Assembly (NCBI RefSeq): GCF_000520815.1
Contig: NZ_ASRY01000157.1
Span: 1 to 33,646, forward strand
Source of the DNA: Paenibacillus maysiensis
GTDB lineage: Bacteria; Bacillota; Bacilli; Paenibacillales; Paenibacillaceae
Length of the DNA: 33,646 nucleotides
Direction of reading: 5' to 3'
In this document: positions 15,668 through 23,495 of the stretch, one piece after another
How the letters are laid out: each line of letters begins with the position of its first letter
How positions within the stretch are numbered: the first letter of the stretch is position 1
The notes under the pieces: generated by a model
The model's input: the letters and a program-made list of their open reading frames with translations, nothing else
The model's database searches: none
Told to the model about the DNA's origin: nothing
Made by a program: the position numbers and the translations under genes

Positions 15668-16300
15668 CAGCAGGAGTTATCTTTAAAAGTTACAAAAGAA
15701 TATTAATTCCCAGAAATTCAATATGTTGCTGGGGTAGACGTCGCATACAGTGAACAAAGTGATCTCTTAGTTGCGGCCATCGTCATTTTAGATGCAAGCT
15801 CACTACATATAGTGGAATCTGTAGTAGTTGAAGATTCTGACCAATTCCCTTATATCCCCGGATTGTTTTCATTCAGGGAGCTACCGCCTATAGTTAAAGC
15901 ATTTAAGCAAATCAAGACCTCTCCTCAGCTAGTCGTCTGCGATGGACAAGGAGTTGCTCATCCTAGACGATTCGGACTAGCTAGTCATTTAGGGGTTATG
16001 TTTGATATTCCTACAATCGGATGTGGTAAAACGAGGCTGTGGGGTGATTTCAAAGAACCCTCTCAAGAACGAGGGGCATGCTCGTTATTAGTTGACCAGG
16101 AGGAGATCATCGGCGGAGTGTTAAGAATTCAGGAAAGCATTAAACCTCTTTTTGTATCCGTAGGTCATCGTATTTCATTAGAAACGGCTTGCAATTGGAT
16201 ATTAAAGCTCTGTCCACAATATCGCTTACCTGAGACAACTCGACAAGCTGACCAGCTTGTGAGAAAAGCTTTATTACAGGTAAACCATGGCGGTATCTGA
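15668..16300 (+). pseudogene. nfi: Endonuclease V remnant (in-frame stop, lost start)
   Basis: The frame codes most of an endonuclease V, the repair enzyme that nicks DNA 3' to deoxyinosine. Active-site blocks are kept: GVDVAYS (first Asp), SFRELPP (Glu), VCDGQGVAHPRRFGLASH (second Asp), and SVGHRISLETA. But the N-terminal codons Q-Q-E-L-S-L-K-V-T-K-E-Y are followed by TAA at 15704-15706. The next usable start, GTG at 15812, would drop the first catalytic Asp. Upstream of 15668 the frame stops again at 15650, and the only good ATG (15643) is in another frame, so a frameshift is also likely. About 25 N-terminal residues are missing. It is probably inactive, unless the stop is a sequencing error. 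Confidence 0.8.
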
Positions 16301-16322
16301 TCATAATCGACCTGCGAAAGGA

Positions 16323-16360
16323 AAAAGACCACAATGGGAGCAACTGGCTCGCATTGTGGT
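16323..16360 (-). terminator. Rho-independent terminator, minus strand
   Basis: On the minus strand a 9-bp stem (ACCACAATG / CATTGTGGT) with an inner GAGC/GCTC pairing is followed by CTTTTTCC. On the plus strand no T run follows. It lies just after the small ORF 16392-16493. Confidence 0.7.
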
Positions 16361-16391
16361 GTTCGGAATGGCTCATGTTTTGCAATCAACG

Positions 16392-16493
16392 TTATGTAAA
16401 TATCGATGCAATTATTAGAATAAATCCTATCGCTAGACCGGCAGGGCCCCAATAATGCATAGGGATAAAAAACAGACTGTGCTGGGTTCCCAT
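16392..16493 (-). CDS. Possible 33-residue membrane micro-protein
   Basis: The ORF codes a short protein with a polar start (MGTQHSLFF) and one clear membrane helix (GPAGLAIGFILIIASIF). It stops about 30 bases before a strong terminator on the same strand, and a terminator of the upstream LysE-type gene lies about 90 bases in front, so it would be its own transcription unit. There is no good ribosome binding site before the ATG, which counts against it. I do not recognise a family. It may be a small real gene or the end of a lost one. Confidence 0.35.
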   Translation of the reverse strand: MGTQHSLFFIPMHYWGPAGLAIGFILIIASIFT

Positions 16494-16584
16494 TCGATGG
16501 GGAATTTACAATGTGTAAAACTGGAAGGGGAGCGTCAAGAAGGAGAGAAAGCTTAGTTTGTTATTGTACTGTGTCGATTCTTGA

Positions 16585-16619
16585 AAAAAATATGACCACC
16601 ATTTAGCTATAGGCGGTCA
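16585..16619 (-). terminator. Rho-independent terminator after the LysE-type gene
   Basis: The minus-strand RNA pairs UGACCGCC with GGUGGUCA (one G-U pair), then runs into AUAUUUUUUU. Confidence 0.75.
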
Positions 16620-16676
16620 CATGATGAATTCAAAAACGTTCCTGTTAGTGGAACATTTGAGAACAATTATTCAGGT

Positions 16677-17312
16677 TTATTGAGAAGCCTTTGCTCGAAG
16701 AAGATTTAATCCTAATCCGATGAAGATTATCCCGGTTATTTTGTTTAAATAGCTGCCAAGCCTTTGGTTGACTTTTATTTTTTGGGTAATGTAAGAGGAA
16801 AAATAGGCAATAAACAAGCACCATAACAATCCGGTGAACGAAAATGTAAGCCCTAAAAGGATAAATGGAATGGGACCAGAAGCCTGTGTATCAATAAATT
16901 GTGGAAGAAAGGCAATGAAAAACAAAGAAACCTTGGGATTCGTAAGACTTGTCAACATCCCTTGTATATATGTTTTTCTGTTACTGTGTTGTTTATTGGA
17001 TTCAGATGCACTAAAACTTGCATTTGTTTTATCCAATAACATTCTAACTCCTAGATAAACCAAATAAATAACTCCAATTATTTTAATTATGTTGAACAAG
17101 ATAACTGACTTTGTAAGTATAATTGATAAACCAAAAGCAACTAACAACGTATGGATCAAAGAACCACTAATGATACCGAAAACAGAATACACACCGGCTT
17201 TTCTCCCCTGTGCGATACTTTTCCCAATTATATACATTGTATCTGCACCAGGAATTAGATTTAGGAGGATTCCAGTTAGCAAAAATACTTCATAATTTAC
17301 GATTCCAAACAT
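16677..17312 (-). CDS. LysE/RhtB-family amino-acid exporter
   Basis: The 211-residue protein has about six membrane segments and the family's two landmark motifs: NLIPGADTMYIIG near residue 18 and TNPKVSLFFIAFLPQF near residue 125. RhtB/LysE proteins export amino acids or their analogues (homoserine, threonine, lysine, azetidine compounds); the substrate cannot be read from the sequence. A ribosome binding site AGAGGTGGTG precedes the ATG. It stands alone, with its own terminator. Its base composition is clearly more AT-rich than the neighbours to the left, which hints at a different history. Confidence 0.88.
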   Translation of the reverse strand: MFGIVNYEVFLLTGILLNLIPGADTMYIIGKSIAQGRKAGVYSVFGIISGSLIHTLLVAFGLSIILTKSVILFNIIKIIGVIYLVYLGVRMLLDKTNASFSASESNKQHSNRKTYIQGMLTSLTNPKVSLFFIAFLPQFIDTQASGPIPFILLGLTFSFTGLLWCLFIAYFSSYITQKIKVNQRLGSYLNKITGIIFIGLGLNLLRAKASQ

Positions 17313-17746
17313 TTTGTGAGCACCACCTCTTCATTATGAAATACATTAAAAGGTAATGATAATTCAGTAAATAGCTCATTGTCAATCCTCGATATCTGTT
17401 ATACGTATATGTAAGTTTACCTAAAAAACCGCTTTTTCACCCCTCCATAGGTCTGGCATGACCTGATCCTGAAGGGGGAAAAGCGGCTTTTACAATGAGG
17501 CTACCACGTAGTTACTCATTCACGACAATCAGCAAAAAACATGGGTAGCCTGCCAGAAAAGCTACACACTCAGCGGCGTAATGGTCTCCAGTAAGTGCTA
17601 CGGCCAGAAACATCAGCACCGAATCCAATCCCAAAAATGTGGTCATTCGTTAACACATGCTTCCGAAATCGTACTGATTTCGACCTCCTGTGTCAAATGC
17701 CCAAAGGATGGGCCGTTGTCATACACCCGCGGAGCAGGCGACAGGC
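17313..17746. other. Gap between LysE-type gene and GH5 endoglucanase
   Basis: It contains the LysE-type gene leader, a long terminator-like hairpin (17423-17491), and two short minus-strand reading frames (17512-17646 and 17643-17726) that overlap by ATGA. They are described in the findings; neither is recognised. Confidence 0.5.
17423..17491 (-). terminator. Rho-independent terminator downstream of the GH5 gene
   Basis: A long imperfect stem (AAAACCGCTTTTTCACCCC with GGGGGAAAAGCGGCTTTT) carries an inner AGGTC/GACCT hairpin. On the minus strand it ends in TTTTTT, so it can end a transcript coming from the GH5 gene or the short ORFs before it. It may also work on the plus strand. Confidence 0.7.
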
Positions 17747-18943
17747 TTATTCGGCTGCTGCTTTCGCTTGCTCCGCTGCTACGAAGGTTACAGGCTTCAT
17801 AATCCGGCTCAGCATATCCTGCTTCGGACGATTCCAGGTAACCCAGTCATCCAGCAGTAGACCGCCTGTGTCGCCGCTATTCGGATTCAGGGACCAGTAC
17901 GTAAAGTACAGGTTGTTGGCACGAATATAGTCTACGAGTGCATTTTGCCATTTGCCCTCAGTAGTAGACAAATCAACATTACGACCGCCGAATTCACCGA
18001 CCAGCACCGGAGCTATGTTTTGCTTGCTGATGTAGCCCCAGGTTTGATCCCAGATCGCTGGCAGGTTGGACGGGAAGGCCGGGTCGTTGAACCATGGCTG
18101 CGAGGATACACCAGGACCGTAATCATGCGGAGAATATACGACACGGTTTGGTACGTCCAGAACGACAGGATAGTTGGCTACACCTGTCAGGTTGCCACCC
18201 CACCAATATTGGCTATTGTTGCCTTGTACATTGTGGTCCACACCTTCTACGAGAATCAGCCAATTCGGATTCACGGACAGAATGGCATTCCCTGCACGTT
18301 GTGCCGCCAGACGCCAGTCTGTGGAGACATTGCCTGTACCCCAGCTTGCCTGACCGTGTGGCTCGTTGTGCAAATCCGCGCCAATGACGGTAGGGTTGTT
18401 TTTATAACGTTCAGCTAACATTTTCCAGTCACTAATCCAACGAGTCTCAGGGTACTGGGACGTGTACCACAGCTCGGATTGTCCACCTGAGCCTGGACGG
18501 TGACGGTCAAGGATAATCTGAATACCGCGTTGTCCAGCTTTTTCGATCAGCTTGTCCATAATTTGAATCGGAGTTAATCCGACCAGATCAGGATTTTTGG
18601 AATAATCAATACTGTCCGGACGGGAACTGGAATCGAACAACTGGTTGCTGTAAGGCAGACGGATGAGATTGTAGCCTTCTTTCTTCACCTGATCCAGTAC
18701 GTCGTCCATTGAGCGGCTCCACAGTCCATGCAAGGTGTAATTAGGGGTTTCTAGACCGAACCAGTTCAGGCCGTTAAATGCCGCCTCTTTCCCGGATTCG
18801 TCTACAATCTTGTTTCCTTGGGTGTGATAATATCCTTTCACACTGGCTGCATCTGCCGAAGCGGGAGTATAGCCATACAGTGTGAAGCCCATTACGAGGG
18901 AGGCAATGACGAAAAATGTTTTTTTCAACCCTTTTTTCTTCAT
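17747..18943 (-). CDS. Secreted GH5 endo-beta-1,4-glucanase (cellulase)
   Basis: A signal peptide spans residues 1 to about 33 (KKKGLKK, hydrophobic core, then ASADAAS). The mature enzyme is a single GH5 catalytic domain without a carbohydrate-binding module. The acid/base is Glu194 in DLHNEPHG, the nucleophile is Glu317 in VLVGEFGG, and conserved surroundings include NLIRLPYSN, ILDRHRPG and YSPHDYGP. It hydrolyses internal beta-1,4 bonds of cellulose or mixed glucans outside the cell. Size and sequence fit the endoglucanase long known from P. polymyxa (about 397 residues, from memory). The ribosome binding site is AAAGGAGG at about 10 bases. A perfect cre/LacI-type palindrome lies only 33 bases before the start (18976-18989). 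Confidence 0.93.
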   Translation of the reverse strand: MKKKGLKKTFFVIASLVMGFTLYGYTPASADAASVKGYYHTQGNKIVDESGKEAAFNGLNWFGLETPNYTLHGLWSRSMDDVLDQVKKEGYNLIRLPYSNQLFDSSSRPDSIDYSKNPDLVGLTPIQIMDKLIEKAGQRGIQIILDRHRPGSGGQSELWYTSQYPETRWISDWKMLAERYKNNPTVIGADLHNEPHGQASWGTGNVSTDWRLAAQRAGNAILSVNPNWLILVEGVDHNVQGNNSQYWWGGNLTGVANYPVVLDVPNRVVYSPHDYGPGVSSQPWFNDPAFPSNLPAIWDQTWGYISKQNIAPVLVGEFGGRNVDLSTTEGKWQNALVDYIRANNLYFTYWSLNPNSGDTGGLLLDDWVTWNRPKQDMLSRIMKPVTFVAAEQAKAAAE

Positions 18944-18975
18944 GTTTTTTGCTTCCTCCTTTATTTGAATATATT

Positions 18976-18989
18976 TGTAACCGATTACA
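18976..18989. promoter_or_regulatory. cre box or LacI-type operator before the GH5 gene
   Basis: TGTAACCGATTACA matches the cre consensus TGWNANCGNTNWCA fully. It sits 33 bases before the GH5 start, where a bound protein would block transcription. It shares the core AACCGATT with the palindromes near 20450 and 21755, so the neighbouring LacI protein is a second candidate. Confidence 0.6.
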
Positions 18990-19163
18990 ATTTTATTTTA
19001 TGTTCAAATCTTCCATCAAGCAAGTTCATAAAATTCGTATATTTCTAAGATTTCTGTACAAGAAGGTATATAATAAAGTGAAATACACTTTACATACAGG
19101 TTGCAGAATATATATATTTAAAATCAACACGCCTGACATGCAGAAAAAGAAAGGAGGGTAACC

Positions 19164-20180
19164 ATGGTAACAACGATGAAGGAAGTTGCAGAACGTGCAG
19201 GGGTGTCGAAAAGTACAGTTTCGCAGTTTCTGCATAAGAGATACAACTATATGAGTGAAAACACCAAGAAGAAGATCGAGCAAGCGATTGAGGATCTCAG
19301 TTATATACCCAATGAGGTGGCACGTAGTCTCAAGCAGAAGAAGACCTTCATTGTGGGTGTTATTTCTTCAACCATTTTATCGAGATTTACAACAGAAGTC
19401 GTGCGTGCAATTGAGGATGAATGCCAACTGGAAAATGTCCAGGTCATTGTCTGTAATACCGATGATGATTCGCTCAAAGAGAAAAAGTATGTCCAGTCGA
19501 TGATTGCTCGGCAAGTGGATGGACTTATCATTTTCCCGACGGAAGAGAACAAGAAATTATATGTTTCCCTTGTCAAGAATGGCTATCCTTTCGTGTTTGT
19601 GGACCGAAAAATTGATGAAATCAGCGTAGACACGGTGCTGCTGAATAATGAAAAGGCCAGCGAGCTTGCGGTTGAAGCACTCATTGAGCATGGTCATAAC
19701 AACATTGGCATTATCACGTTTCCCTTAGGCAAAAAAGCGATCACCACACGAAGTGAGCGGCTGTCAGGTTATCGAAATACGTTGGGCAAACATGACATAC
19801 CAGTGAATGAAAACTATATCAAAAGCGGCAGGTTGGATGAAATGTCCAATCTTATTGGACAACTATTCCACATGAAAAATCCGCCCACCGCAATCATCGC
19901 TACGAATGACATGATTTTGGAGCAGGTATTGATTTATGCAAAAAATAACCATCTGACCATACCTAATGACTTTTCCTTGATTGGTATAGATGATGTATCC
20001 TTTGCGTCTTTTTATAATCCGCCGATCACAACCGTTTCCCAGCCGAGCTTTGAAATGGGGAAAAGAAGTGCGAGGCTGCTGCTGGAGAAAATTGATCAAA
20101 AAGAACATGAGGAGCTGTCAGAAATCATTCGATTGAATCCGGCCATTAACCACAGAGAATCTGTCCAAAAACTGAACTGA
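19164..20180 (+). CDS. LacI-family transcriptional regulator
   Basis: Residues about 3-55 hold the LacI helix-turn-helix and hinge: MKEVAERAGVSKSTVSQFL, then PNEVARSLKQKKT. The rest is a periplasmic-binding-protein-like effector domain with DGLIIFP, FVFVDR and IIATNDMIL in the usual places. The start has AGGAGGG in front. The protein is divergent from the GH5 gene and is followed by a PTS IIC gene and a KdgF-like cupin. Both of these have the same 14-16 base palindrome upstream, so it is probably their repressor, with a sugar or uronate as inducer. The exact effector is inference. Confidence 0.92.
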   Translation: MVTTMKEVAERAGVSKSTVSQFLHKRYNYMSENTKKKIEQAIEDLSYIPNEVARSLKQKKTFIVGVISSTILSRFTTEVVRAIEDECQLENVQVIVCNTDDDSLKEKKYVQSMIARQVDGLIIFPTEENKKLYVSLVKNGYPFVFVDRKIDEISVDTVLLNNEKASELAVEALIEHGHNNIGIITFPLGKKAITTRSERLSGYRNTLGKHDIPVNENYIKSGRLDEMSNLIGQLFHMKNPPTAIIATNDMILEQVLIYAKNNHLTIPNDFSLIGIDDVSFASFYNPPITTVSQPSFEMGKRSARLLLEKIDQKEHEELSEIIRLNPAINHRESVQKLN

Positions 20181-20210
20181 ATGATTTGAATAAGTCTTTT
20201 TTAATCTTTT

Positions 20211-20224
20211 TGAAAACGTTTTAT
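20211..20224. promoter_or_regulatory. cre-like palindrome
   Basis: TGAAAACGTTTTAT contains the perfect palindrome AAAACGTTTT and fits the cre consensus except for the final CA. Confidence 0.4.
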
Positions 20225-20380
20225 GAATTCTATTGTAAAAAGAAAATAAAGAGCTATAATAATCTTATGATTCGAGTCATGAATACCTTTTCATTTCTTT
20301 ATGTTCCTGATTTTAGTGATGATTACGATTTAAGAAAGAGGGGAGGAATGAATCTTAAACGAATAATTTATGGATTTGTT

Positions 20381-20396
20381 TGTGACCTAATTCACA
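20381..20396. promoter_or_regulatory. Crp/Fnr-type box
   Basis: TGTGA-CCTAAT-TCACA is a perfect match to the Crp/Fnr core, extended by one more pair (TTGTGA/TCACAA). In Bacillales, which lack classical Crp control, Fnr uses this motif; oxygen control of the PTS gene would follow. Inferred from pattern only. Confidence 0.5.
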
Positions 20397-20449
20397 AGAT
20401 TTATTCTGCTTCTTTTACATTCCCGGAAGGGAAATTTTTTTCAAGTATT

Positions 20450-20465
20450 ACTAAACCGATTTAGT
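20450..20465. promoter_or_regulatory. LacI-type operator before the PTS IIC gene
   Basis: ACTAAACCGATTTAGT has 6-bp perfect arms around a central CG, the usual shape of LacI-family operators. It lies 39 bases before the PTS gene, and 14 of its bases recur in inverse orientation at 21755. Confidence 0.6.
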
Positions 20466-20503
20466 AAGAATGAAAAATAAATGAAAGAAAGTCGGAGATC
20501 ACT

Positions 20504-21754
20504 ATGGAAATGTTTATGAGTATTATCAGGGAGCCATCCATTATTATCGCGATTGTGACATTACTCGGCCTTATATTCCAGAGGAAGAAAGTATCAGAGA
20601 TCATTACGGGGACTACCCTTTCTTTCATGGGCTTTACCATGATCAAGGTCGGCGGCGGAATTTTAGGAGGCGTTCTCACCAACTTCAGCCAAATTTTTTC
20701 TTATGCGTTCAACCTTAAAGGTGTCGTACCAAGCAATGAAGCCATCATGGCACTGACCATTGATCAGGTCGGGGCGGATGCTGCGCTCATTCTGCTCTTT
20801 TCCATGATCCTTAACATCGTGCTTGCACGCCTGACCAAGTTCAAGTACATTTATTTGTCTCTTCACTTGATTCTGTTCATGAGCTTTGCTGCTACAGCCG
20901 TTATGAAAGGTCTGGGTCTCAGTTCGCTGACCACGATCATCGTCGGTTCTTTGGTAATCGGGAGCTATATGGCGGTGTTCCCTTACCTGCTCCGGAATGC
21001 CAGCAAAAATATTATCAAATCGGATGAATATACGATTGCTCACGCTTCCATGACCTCTTACATTCTAGGTACCTATTTAGGGAAAGTTTTCGGCAACCGT
21101 GAAAATGACACCGAAAATGTAAAAATTAATGACCGCATCAGTTTTTTGCGCGACCCCAATGTTGCAACAACCTTGACGATGCTTGTGCTTTTGCTAGTAT
21201 CCGGACTGGTTGCTGGTTCTGATTATGTCAGCAAATTATCGGATGGCAAAGAATATATCGTCTTCATCCTCGAACAGTCAGCTATTTTTGCTGCCGGCTT
21301 GTATATTGCAAAAGCAGGTGTTAAGCTGTTCACAACCGAAATTGTACCCGCTTTCAAAGGGTTCTCCCAAGTGTTCGCACCTGGAGCAATCCCTGGTGTG
21401 GATGTTCTGGTACTGTTCGACAAATCACCCAATTCCGCGTTGGTAGGCTTCTTGGTCAGCTTCTTCACAGGCGTTGCCTGCGTCTTTCTTTTCCCGCTTG
21501 TCGGATTGCCTGTCATTGTGCCGGGGATCATGGCCTGCTTCCTCGCTGGTGGTGCAGCCGCGATATTCGGCAATTCCAGCGGTGGTTTCAGAGGAGCTGT
21601 CATTTCCAGTTGTCTTAATGGATTTTTGCTCTGTCTGCTGCCGGCTCTCACCTTGCCGCTCTTTTCTTTTTTGGGTGCCGAAGGGGTAACGTTCGCCGAT
21701 CCTGACTTTACTACCCTTTCCGGAGTACTTTGGCTTATTTTCCGCTGGTTTTAA
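20504..21754 (+). CDS. PTS EIIC component, ascorbate/galactitol (UlaA/SgcC) family
   Basis: The 416-residue, very hydrophobic protein has about 10-11 membrane segments and is typical of EIIC-GAT proteins (PF03611): TLSFMGFTMIKVGGGILGG near the start, the conserved FDKSPNSALVGF, and PGIMACFLAGGAAAIFGN near the end. These carry ascorbate, galactitol or related acids and sugars across the membrane with phosphorylation by EIIB. No EIIA or EIIB gene is nearby, so it either borrows partners or acts without phosphorylation. The next gene is a KdgF-like cupin, which points to a uronate-containing substrate (inference). Confidence 0.85.
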   Translation: MEMFMSIIREPSIIIAIVTLLGLIFQRKKVSEIITGTTLSFMGFTMIKVGGGILGGVLTNFSQIFSYAFNLKGVVPSNEAIMALTIDQVGADAALILLFSMILNIVLARLTKFKYIYLSLHLILFMSFAATAVMKGLGLSSLTTIIVGSLVIGSYMAVFPYLLRNASKNIIKSDEYTIAHASMTSYILGTYLGKVFGNRENDTENVKINDRISFLRDPNVATTLTMLVLLLVSGLVAGSDYVSKLSDGKEYIVFILEQSAIFAAGLYIAKAGVKLFTTEIVPAFKGFSQVFAPGAIPGVDVLVLFDKSPNSALVGFLVSFFTGVACVFLFPLVGLPVIVPGIMACFLAGGAAAIFGNSSGGFRGAVISSCLNGFLLCLLPALTLPLFSFLGAEGVTFADPDFTTLSGVLWLIFRWF

Positions 21755-21770
21755 ACTAAATCGGTTTATG
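21755..21770. promoter_or_regulatory. Second copy of the LacI-type operator
   Basis: ACTAAATCGGTTTATG begins right after the PTS stop codon and lies about 60 bases before the cupin start. It equals the reverse complement of the 20450 site at 14 consecutive bases. It could give the cupin gene its own regulated promoter. Confidence 0.6.
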
Positions 21771-21827
21771 AAGTTTTTAAAATAACTTATCTAAATAATT
21801 TGTGCTTAAAAAGAGGAGGAATTATCC

Positions 21828-22169
21828 ATGTTTTTTAATGACCAAGATATTCAAATTGATATCGTTGACAGTAATACTACCCGGAAAGTGCTGGCCCACA
21901 GCGACCAGCTTATGTATGTCAAAGTGATGTTTGCTAAAGCCCAAACAGGGGAGATTCTGTTGCATAAGCATATCCATGAGCAAGTCACTTATGTAGTGAA
22001 GGGAAGTTTTAAGTTCATGATCGATAATGGCGAAACAAAGGATGTGCAGACCGTTAAAGAAGGAGACAGCATCCATTTTCCATCCGATACTCTTCATGGC
22101 TGTATTCCATTGGAGGATGACGGTATTCTGCTAGATGCATTTACACCAGCACGTGCAGATTTCCTGTAA
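21828..22169 (+). CDS. kdgF: KdgF-like cupin, unsaturated uronate processing
   Basis: The 113-residue protein is a single cupin barrel. Cupin motif 1 is HKHIHEQVTYVVKGSFKF (His46, His48, His50, Gln52), and the second His is His90 in FPSDTLHGC. The C-terminal LLDAFTPARADFL is characteristic of KdgF. KdgF speeds the linearisation of 4,5-unsaturated monouronates, released from pectin or alginate fragments, to 2,4-diketo acids in the cytoplasm. With Pel in the window this makes metabolic sense. The start is fixed by AGAGGAGGA. It follows the PTS gene by 73 bases with a LacI-type operator between. Family call is good; the symbol is by resemblance. Confidence 0.75.
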   Translation: MFFNDQDIQIDIVDSNTTRKVLAHSDQLMYVKVMFAKAQTGEILLHKHIHEQVTYVVKGSFKFMIDNGETKDVQTVKEGDSIHFPSDTLHGCIPLEDDGILLDAFTPARADFL

Positions 22170-22261
22170 CTTCCCTGGAGGGGTTTACGGATTTCAACGG
22201 ATGAGGAATTTGATTCGGTTGAATGTATTTTTAAGGATTGTTACTGGTGATGCAGACAAAG

Positions 22262-22303
22262 CCTTAACAAGGATAAGAGATTATCTTTGTTAAGGTTTTT
22301 TTA
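22262..22303 (+). terminator. Rho-independent terminator after the cupin gene
   Basis: A 15-bp stem (CCTTAACAAGGATAA with TTATCTTTGTTAAGG, one G-U pair) closes a GAGA tetraloop and is followed by seven T. Confidence 0.9.
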
Positions 22304-22415
22304 TCTTGTTCCCCTTAAAAATCATGTCCTTCATCTTTATGCCACTGTATATATACTTCGGCAATATGGTACGATGGGATCGGATTATTTTAGTGTACAC
22401 ATGGGAGGGATCAAC

Positions 22416-23408
22416 ATGAGCAAGGCGAGGCTGTGTTTTATCGGGGCTGGCTTTCACGCTTCAACGAATATATATCCTGCTGTCATTGGGGCAGGGGCTG
22501 AAATTCAAGCGATTGCGACCAGAGATATAAGCAGATCCAAGACAGCGCTCCAGAGGTTTGGAAGCAGTGGCACACCTTATGACAATTACAAGGCTATGCT
22601 GGAGCAGGAAGACTGTGATGGAGTTGTCGTGATTGCACAAGCGGCAGATCATCCTTCGTTCGTACTGGACTGCATTAAGGCCGGAAAACATGTTTTTGTA
22701 GACAAGCCACTGGGCTGGAATGCGGAGGAAGCGGCTCAAATTGCAGATGCGGCGGAAGCGGCGGGTGTTGTACTGATGGTCGGTTTCATGAAGCGCTACG
22801 CACCTGTATACTTAAAATTAAAAGAATTGATTGAGGGTGGCTCGCTTGGAGCCGCACGCTCATTTCAGGCGAAATTTCTCGTGGACAGTACCCTGTTTTG
22901 TAAAACCGGCGAAGATTTCATGAAGCTGGCGGCGGTTCATATGGTCGATCTGGTACGTTATTTGTTCGGGGAAGTGGCGCAGGTTACCGGATTTGCGAAC
23001 GATAACGGTGAGTTTATTTCCCATACGATTACCCTGAAATTTGAAAATGGTGTAGTGGGCAGCCTATACTTCGCAGGTATGACAGCATGGACACGCGAGA
23101 GTGAAGGGATCACGGTAACCTTTGATCATGGTTTTGCGAACGCGGATGAAGTGAATACACTGATCGTTCACAAGTCGGAGAGTCACACAGAGCTCCCTTG
23201 GAAATCCCTTGCGGAAAACGATACGGTTCTGACACCGTCAGCCTCCGCGATGTCGGGCGGATACCGTGATTTGTACTTGCGCGGTTTTGTTGGTGAAATC
23301 GCACATTTCATGAACTGCTGCCAAGAAGGACGGACGCCTGATTCAAGTGGACGGGATAACGTGAAAACGATGGAGCTGTGCGACCGCATTTTGGCTGCGC
23401 TCCAATAG
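22416..23408 (+). CDS. Gfo/Idh/MocA-family NAD(P)-dependent oxidoreductase
   Basis: The 330-residue protein opens with a Rossmann motif (CFIGAGFHAS, Gly10-Ala-Gly12). The family's E-K-P motif appears as Asp96-Lys97-Pro98 in FVDKPLGWN, and the C-terminal beta-sheet domain follows (VGFMKRYAP, VHMVDLVRYLFGE). Lys97 is the usual catalytic residue. Members oxidise or reduce sugars, inositols or sugar amines; the substrate is open. A longer frame reaches back to 22287, but the ATG at 22416 has GGGAGG at 6-base spacing and begins the fold. It stands between two terminators, so it is monocistronic, just upstream of the sugar ABC system and possibly acting on its substrate. Confidence 0.88.
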   Translation: MSKARLCFIGAGFHASTNIYPAVIGAGAEIQAIATRDISRSKTALQRFGSSGTPYDNYKAMLEQEDCDGVVVIAQAADHPSFVLDCIKAGKHVFVDKPLGWNAEEAAQIADAAEAAGVVLMVGFMKRYAPVYLKLKELIEGGSLGAARSFQAKFLVDSTLFCKTGEDFMKLAAVHMVDLVRYLFGEVAQVTGFANDNGEFISHTITLKFENGVVGSLYFAGMTAWTRESEGITVTFDHGFANADEVNTLIVHKSESHTELPWKSLAENDTVLTPSASAMSGGYRDLYLRGFVGEIAHFMNCCQEGRTPDSSGRDNVKTMELCDRILAALQ

Positions 23409-23495
23409 GATACCTATTTTATATACAAGCTTCGGAGCCTGGACGGTACCTTAGTTTGGGTGATTTGAAAGAAGCTTCGGTTTAACTGTCAGTAG

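Larger units (their letters stand above)
16301..16676. other. Intergenic region with two minus-strand terminators and one small ORF
   Basis: Between the endonuclease V remnant and the LysE-type gene lie terminators for the minus strand at 16323-16360 and 16585-16619. Between them is a 33-codon hydrophobic ORF (16392-16493). Nothing else is seen. Confidence 0.5.
20181..20503 (+). other. Regulatory region before the PTS IIC gene
   Basis: These 320 bases contain no convincing gene. They hold a cre-like palindrome (20211-20224), a TGTGA-N6-TCACA box (20381-20396) and a LacI-type palindrome (20450-20465). The ribosome binding site of the PTS gene is CGGAGAT just before 20504. Confidence 0.6.

Noticed and set aside
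17945..18418. 157-residue plus-strand frame inside the GH5 gene
   Set aside because: Antisense to a confirmed enzyme with signal peptide and both catalytic Glu residues.
20186..20464. 92-residue frame between lacI and the PTS gene
   Set aside because: No usable ribosome binding site (the GGGAGGA touches the internal ATG), and its end lies within the LacI-type operator; the region is better read as a leader with regulatory sites.
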